Below are positions 22,007-23,818 of a stretch of DNA of 23,818 nt, in pieces. A model generated the notes under the pieces. The model was given only the letters and a program-made list of their open reading frames with translations. It ran no database searches and was not told the origin of the DNA. The first letter of the stretch is position 1, and each line of letters opens with the position of its first letter. Source of the stretch: Bacteroidales bacterium UBA4243 (lineage in GTDB: Bacteria; Bacteroidota; Bacteroidia; Bacteroidales; F082); the NCBI GenBank assembly GCA_002396205.1, contig DGXB01000016.1, forward strand, positions 1 through 23,818, written 5' to 3'. The position numbers and the translations under genes were made by a program.

Positions 22007-23818
22007 TCATTTCTTTCTTATCACCTTTTTCTTCGGTGCGTTCTTCGGGTCTTCCACGATGGCGAGGCAGTCCTCGTAGCTCAGCGTGGTGGGCACGGTG
22101 CCTTTCGGGATCTTGTAGTTGGCCTTCTTGTAGGTGATGTAAGGCCCGAAACGACCGTCGAGCACACGCATGTCGGGGTCTTGGTCGAAGGTGCGGATGA
22201 TGTTGTTGAGGTCTTTCTGTCGTTTCTCGTTGATGATTTCGACAGCGCGGTCGTAATCCACCAAGGCGGGGTTGTCGGTCTTGGCGAGGCTGTAGAACTT
22301 GTTGTCGTGCTTCACATACGGCCCGAAACGTCCCACGGCAATGGTGATTTCTTTGCCCTCAAACTCACCAAGGCTGCGCGGGAAATCGAACAGTTTCAGC
22401 ACTTCCTCCAAGGTGACGCTCTCGATGCTCATGTCTTTCTTGAGGCCAGCGAAACGTGGCTTCTCGTCCGACTCGGTGTCGCCAATCTGTGCTACCGGAC
22501 CGAAACGTCCGACTTTCACATACACATTCTTGCCCGTGGCCGGGTCGACGCCCAATAGCTTCTCGCCGCTGAACTTTCCGGAGTTTTCTGTCGTGCTGAT
22601 GATTTGCTGGTGGAAGCCTTTATAGAAGTCCTTGATCATGGCGTTCCATTGGCGCTGGCCTTCCTCGATTTGGTCGAACTCTTTCTCCACGTTGGCCGTG
22701 AAGTTGTAGTCGATGATGCTCTCAAAATACTGGAGCAGGAATTTGTTGACCAACACGCCAATGTCGGTAGGCATGAGCTTGCCTTTTTCGGTCCCGATGG
22801 TTTCCTTGCCTTTCTTTTCGCTTATCTTATTGCCTTTCAACGAGATGATTTGGAACTCCTGTGAAGTGCCTTTTATGTCGCCCTTGGTCACATACTCGCG
22901 CTTTTGGATAGTGGAGATGGTGGGCGCGTAGGTCGAAGGACGTCCGATGCCCAATTCCTCCATCTTTTTTACGAGGCTGGCTTCGTTGTAGCGGAACGGC
23001 GGGCGCGTATAGCGTTGCTGGGCTTCCATCTTTTCCACTTCGAGTGGTGTGTTCACCTCGATGGGCGGCAGGATGGGGGTGTCTTCTTCGTTTGCGACAT
23101 CGTCGAAGCTCTCGCGATAAACTTTTAGGAAACCGTCGAAAAGGATGGCTTCGCCTGTGGCCACAAACTGTTTGTCGTTGGTCGAGATACCGATGTTCAC
23201 GTTGGTGCGTTCCATCTGGGCGTCAGCCATTTGCGAGGCGATGGTGCGCTTCCAAATGAGTTCGTAGAGACGGCGTTCGTCGGCGGTGCCTTTGATGGTG
23301 TGTTGGTCGAGATAGGTCGGACGAATGGCTTCGTGAGCCTCTTGTGCTCCCTTGCTCTTGGTGTGGTATTGGCGCGTCTTCACGTATTCGGCGCCATAGT
23401 TTTTCTCGATTTCCTTCTTGGCCATACCCAAAGCGAGGCTGCTGAGGTTGACCGAGTCGGTACGCATATAGGTGATCTTACCTGATTCGTAAAGCTGTTG
23501 CGCGATGCGCATCGTGTTGGCTACCGAGAACCCCAACTTGCGGGCTGCCTCCTGTTGCAACGTCGAGGTGGTGAACGGTGGGGCGGGATAGCGCACGGCG
23601 GGCTTCTTTTCGATGTCGTCCACTTTGTAGGTGGCGTTGATGCACGACTCCAAGAACTTCATCGTTTCCTTCTCGTTTTCGAAGCGATGCGGCAGTTCGG
23701 CTGAAAGGGTGTATTCTTGCCCGTCCTTGGCGAAAGTGAATTGTGCCGTCACGCGATAGGCACTGCTTTGCACGAAGTTCTTGATTTCTTCTTCGCGTTC
23801 GACGATGAGGCGCACGGC
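22007..23818 (-). CDS. topA: DNA topoisomerase I, C-terminal part (N-terminus outside window)
   Basis: 603 codons plus stop are visible; the frame is open to base 23818, so the GTG at 23815 is internal. The catalytic tyrosine is in ITYMRTDS (codon at 23468-23470). RYTRPPFRYNEASLVKKMEELGIGRPSTYA is the highly conserved type IA block. Instead of zinc fingers, the tail carries several TOPRIM_C-type repeats (RFGPVAQIGD, RFGPYVKHD, RFGPYITYKK) and ends in a lysine-rich APKKKVIRKK, as usual in Bacteroidota. It relaxes negative supercoils by single-strand passage. It is separated from the next gene by the terminator at 21965-21996. Confidence 0.95.
   Translation of the reverse strand, partial: AVRLIVEREEEIKNFVQSSAYRVTAQFTFAKDGQEYTLSAELPHRFENEKETMKFLESCINATYKVDDIEKKPAVRYPAPPFTTSTLQQEAARKLGFSVANTMRIAQQLYESGKITYMRTDSVNLSSLALGMAKKEIEKNYGAEYVKTRQYHTKSKGAQEAHEAIRPTYLDQHTIKGTADERRLYELIWKRTIASQMADAQMERTNVNIGISTNDKQFVATGEAILFDGFLKVYRESFDDVANEEDTPILPPIEVNTPLEVEKMEAQQRYTRPPFRYNEASLVKKMEELGIGRPSTYAPTISTIQKREYVTKGDIKGTSQEFQIISLKGNKISEKKGKETIGTEKGKLMPTDIGVLVNKFLLQYFESIIDYNFTANVEKEFDQIEEGQRQWNAMIKDFYKGFHQQIISTTENSGKFSGEKLLGVDPATGKNVYVKVGRFGPVAQIGDTESDEKPRFAGLKKDMSIESVTLEEVLKLFDFPRSLGEFEGKEITIAVGRFGPYVKHDNKFYSLAKTDNPALVDYDRAVEIINEKRQKDLNNIIRTFDQDPDMRVLDGRFGPYITYKKANYKIPKGTVPTTLSYEDCLAIVEDPKNAPKKKVIRKK

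Overview
The window looks like a chromosomal segment of a Bacteroidales (Bacteroidota) bacterium. The evidence is: a TonB-dependent receptor with a carboxypeptidase-like N-terminal extension; an HYC/CC/PP-type small protein; a secreted deiminase ending in a type IX secretion (T9SS) sorting domain; a deoxyhypusine-synthase-like gene beside an arginase-fold gene; promoters of the TAnnTTTG type instead of -10 TATAAT; and weak or absent Shine-Dalgarno sequences. Nearly all genes are on the minus strand. Only the AAA ATPase (6189-7604) and the nitroreductase (7889-8530) are on the plus strand. Both ends are cut inside a gene.

Layout in window coordinates. 1-5907 (minus): a metal-uptake-like set, with an HYC_CC_PP protein, a TonB receptor, a Sel1-repeat lipoprotein and a large TPR/coiled-coil membrane regulator that runs off the left edge. 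5984-7888 (plus): a DUF4143-type ATPase behind a regular array of six sites spaced exactly 32 bp. It is followed by what looks like the decayed, inverted remnant of a second such ATPase with its own 33-bp-spaced array of the same decamer. Then come a nitroreductase and, convergent to it, a DUF2147 secreted protein. 9024-15269 (minus): a complete RND efflux operon (lipoprotein, membrane-fusion protein, RND permease, TolC). 15538-17844: a homologue of Porphyromonas peptidylarginine deiminase (PPAD) with a T9SS tail. 17870-18377: a toxin-antitoxin-like pair whose larger gene carries a single-base frameshift. 18610-19389: a membrane-anchored HExxH protein. 19477-21800: an arginase-fold protein lacking the usual metal ligands, downstream of a deoxyhypusine-synthase-like enzyme. 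22007-23818: the C-terminal part of topoisomerase I.

The non-coding DNA is rich in short palindromes that resemble dispersed genomic repeats, of types CATTGCGAGGAACGAAGCAATCC, GTAGAGACG...CGTCTCTAC, CTTCGACAAGCTCAAGG and CAAAAC triplets. Two of them have landed in frame inside the TPR gene. The signals most worth following up are the phased GAAAAAGTGT arrays tied to the ATPase family, the PPAD-like enzyme with an extra C-terminal module, and the in-frame repeat insertions. All family names come from reading motifs and remembered families; no database search was run.
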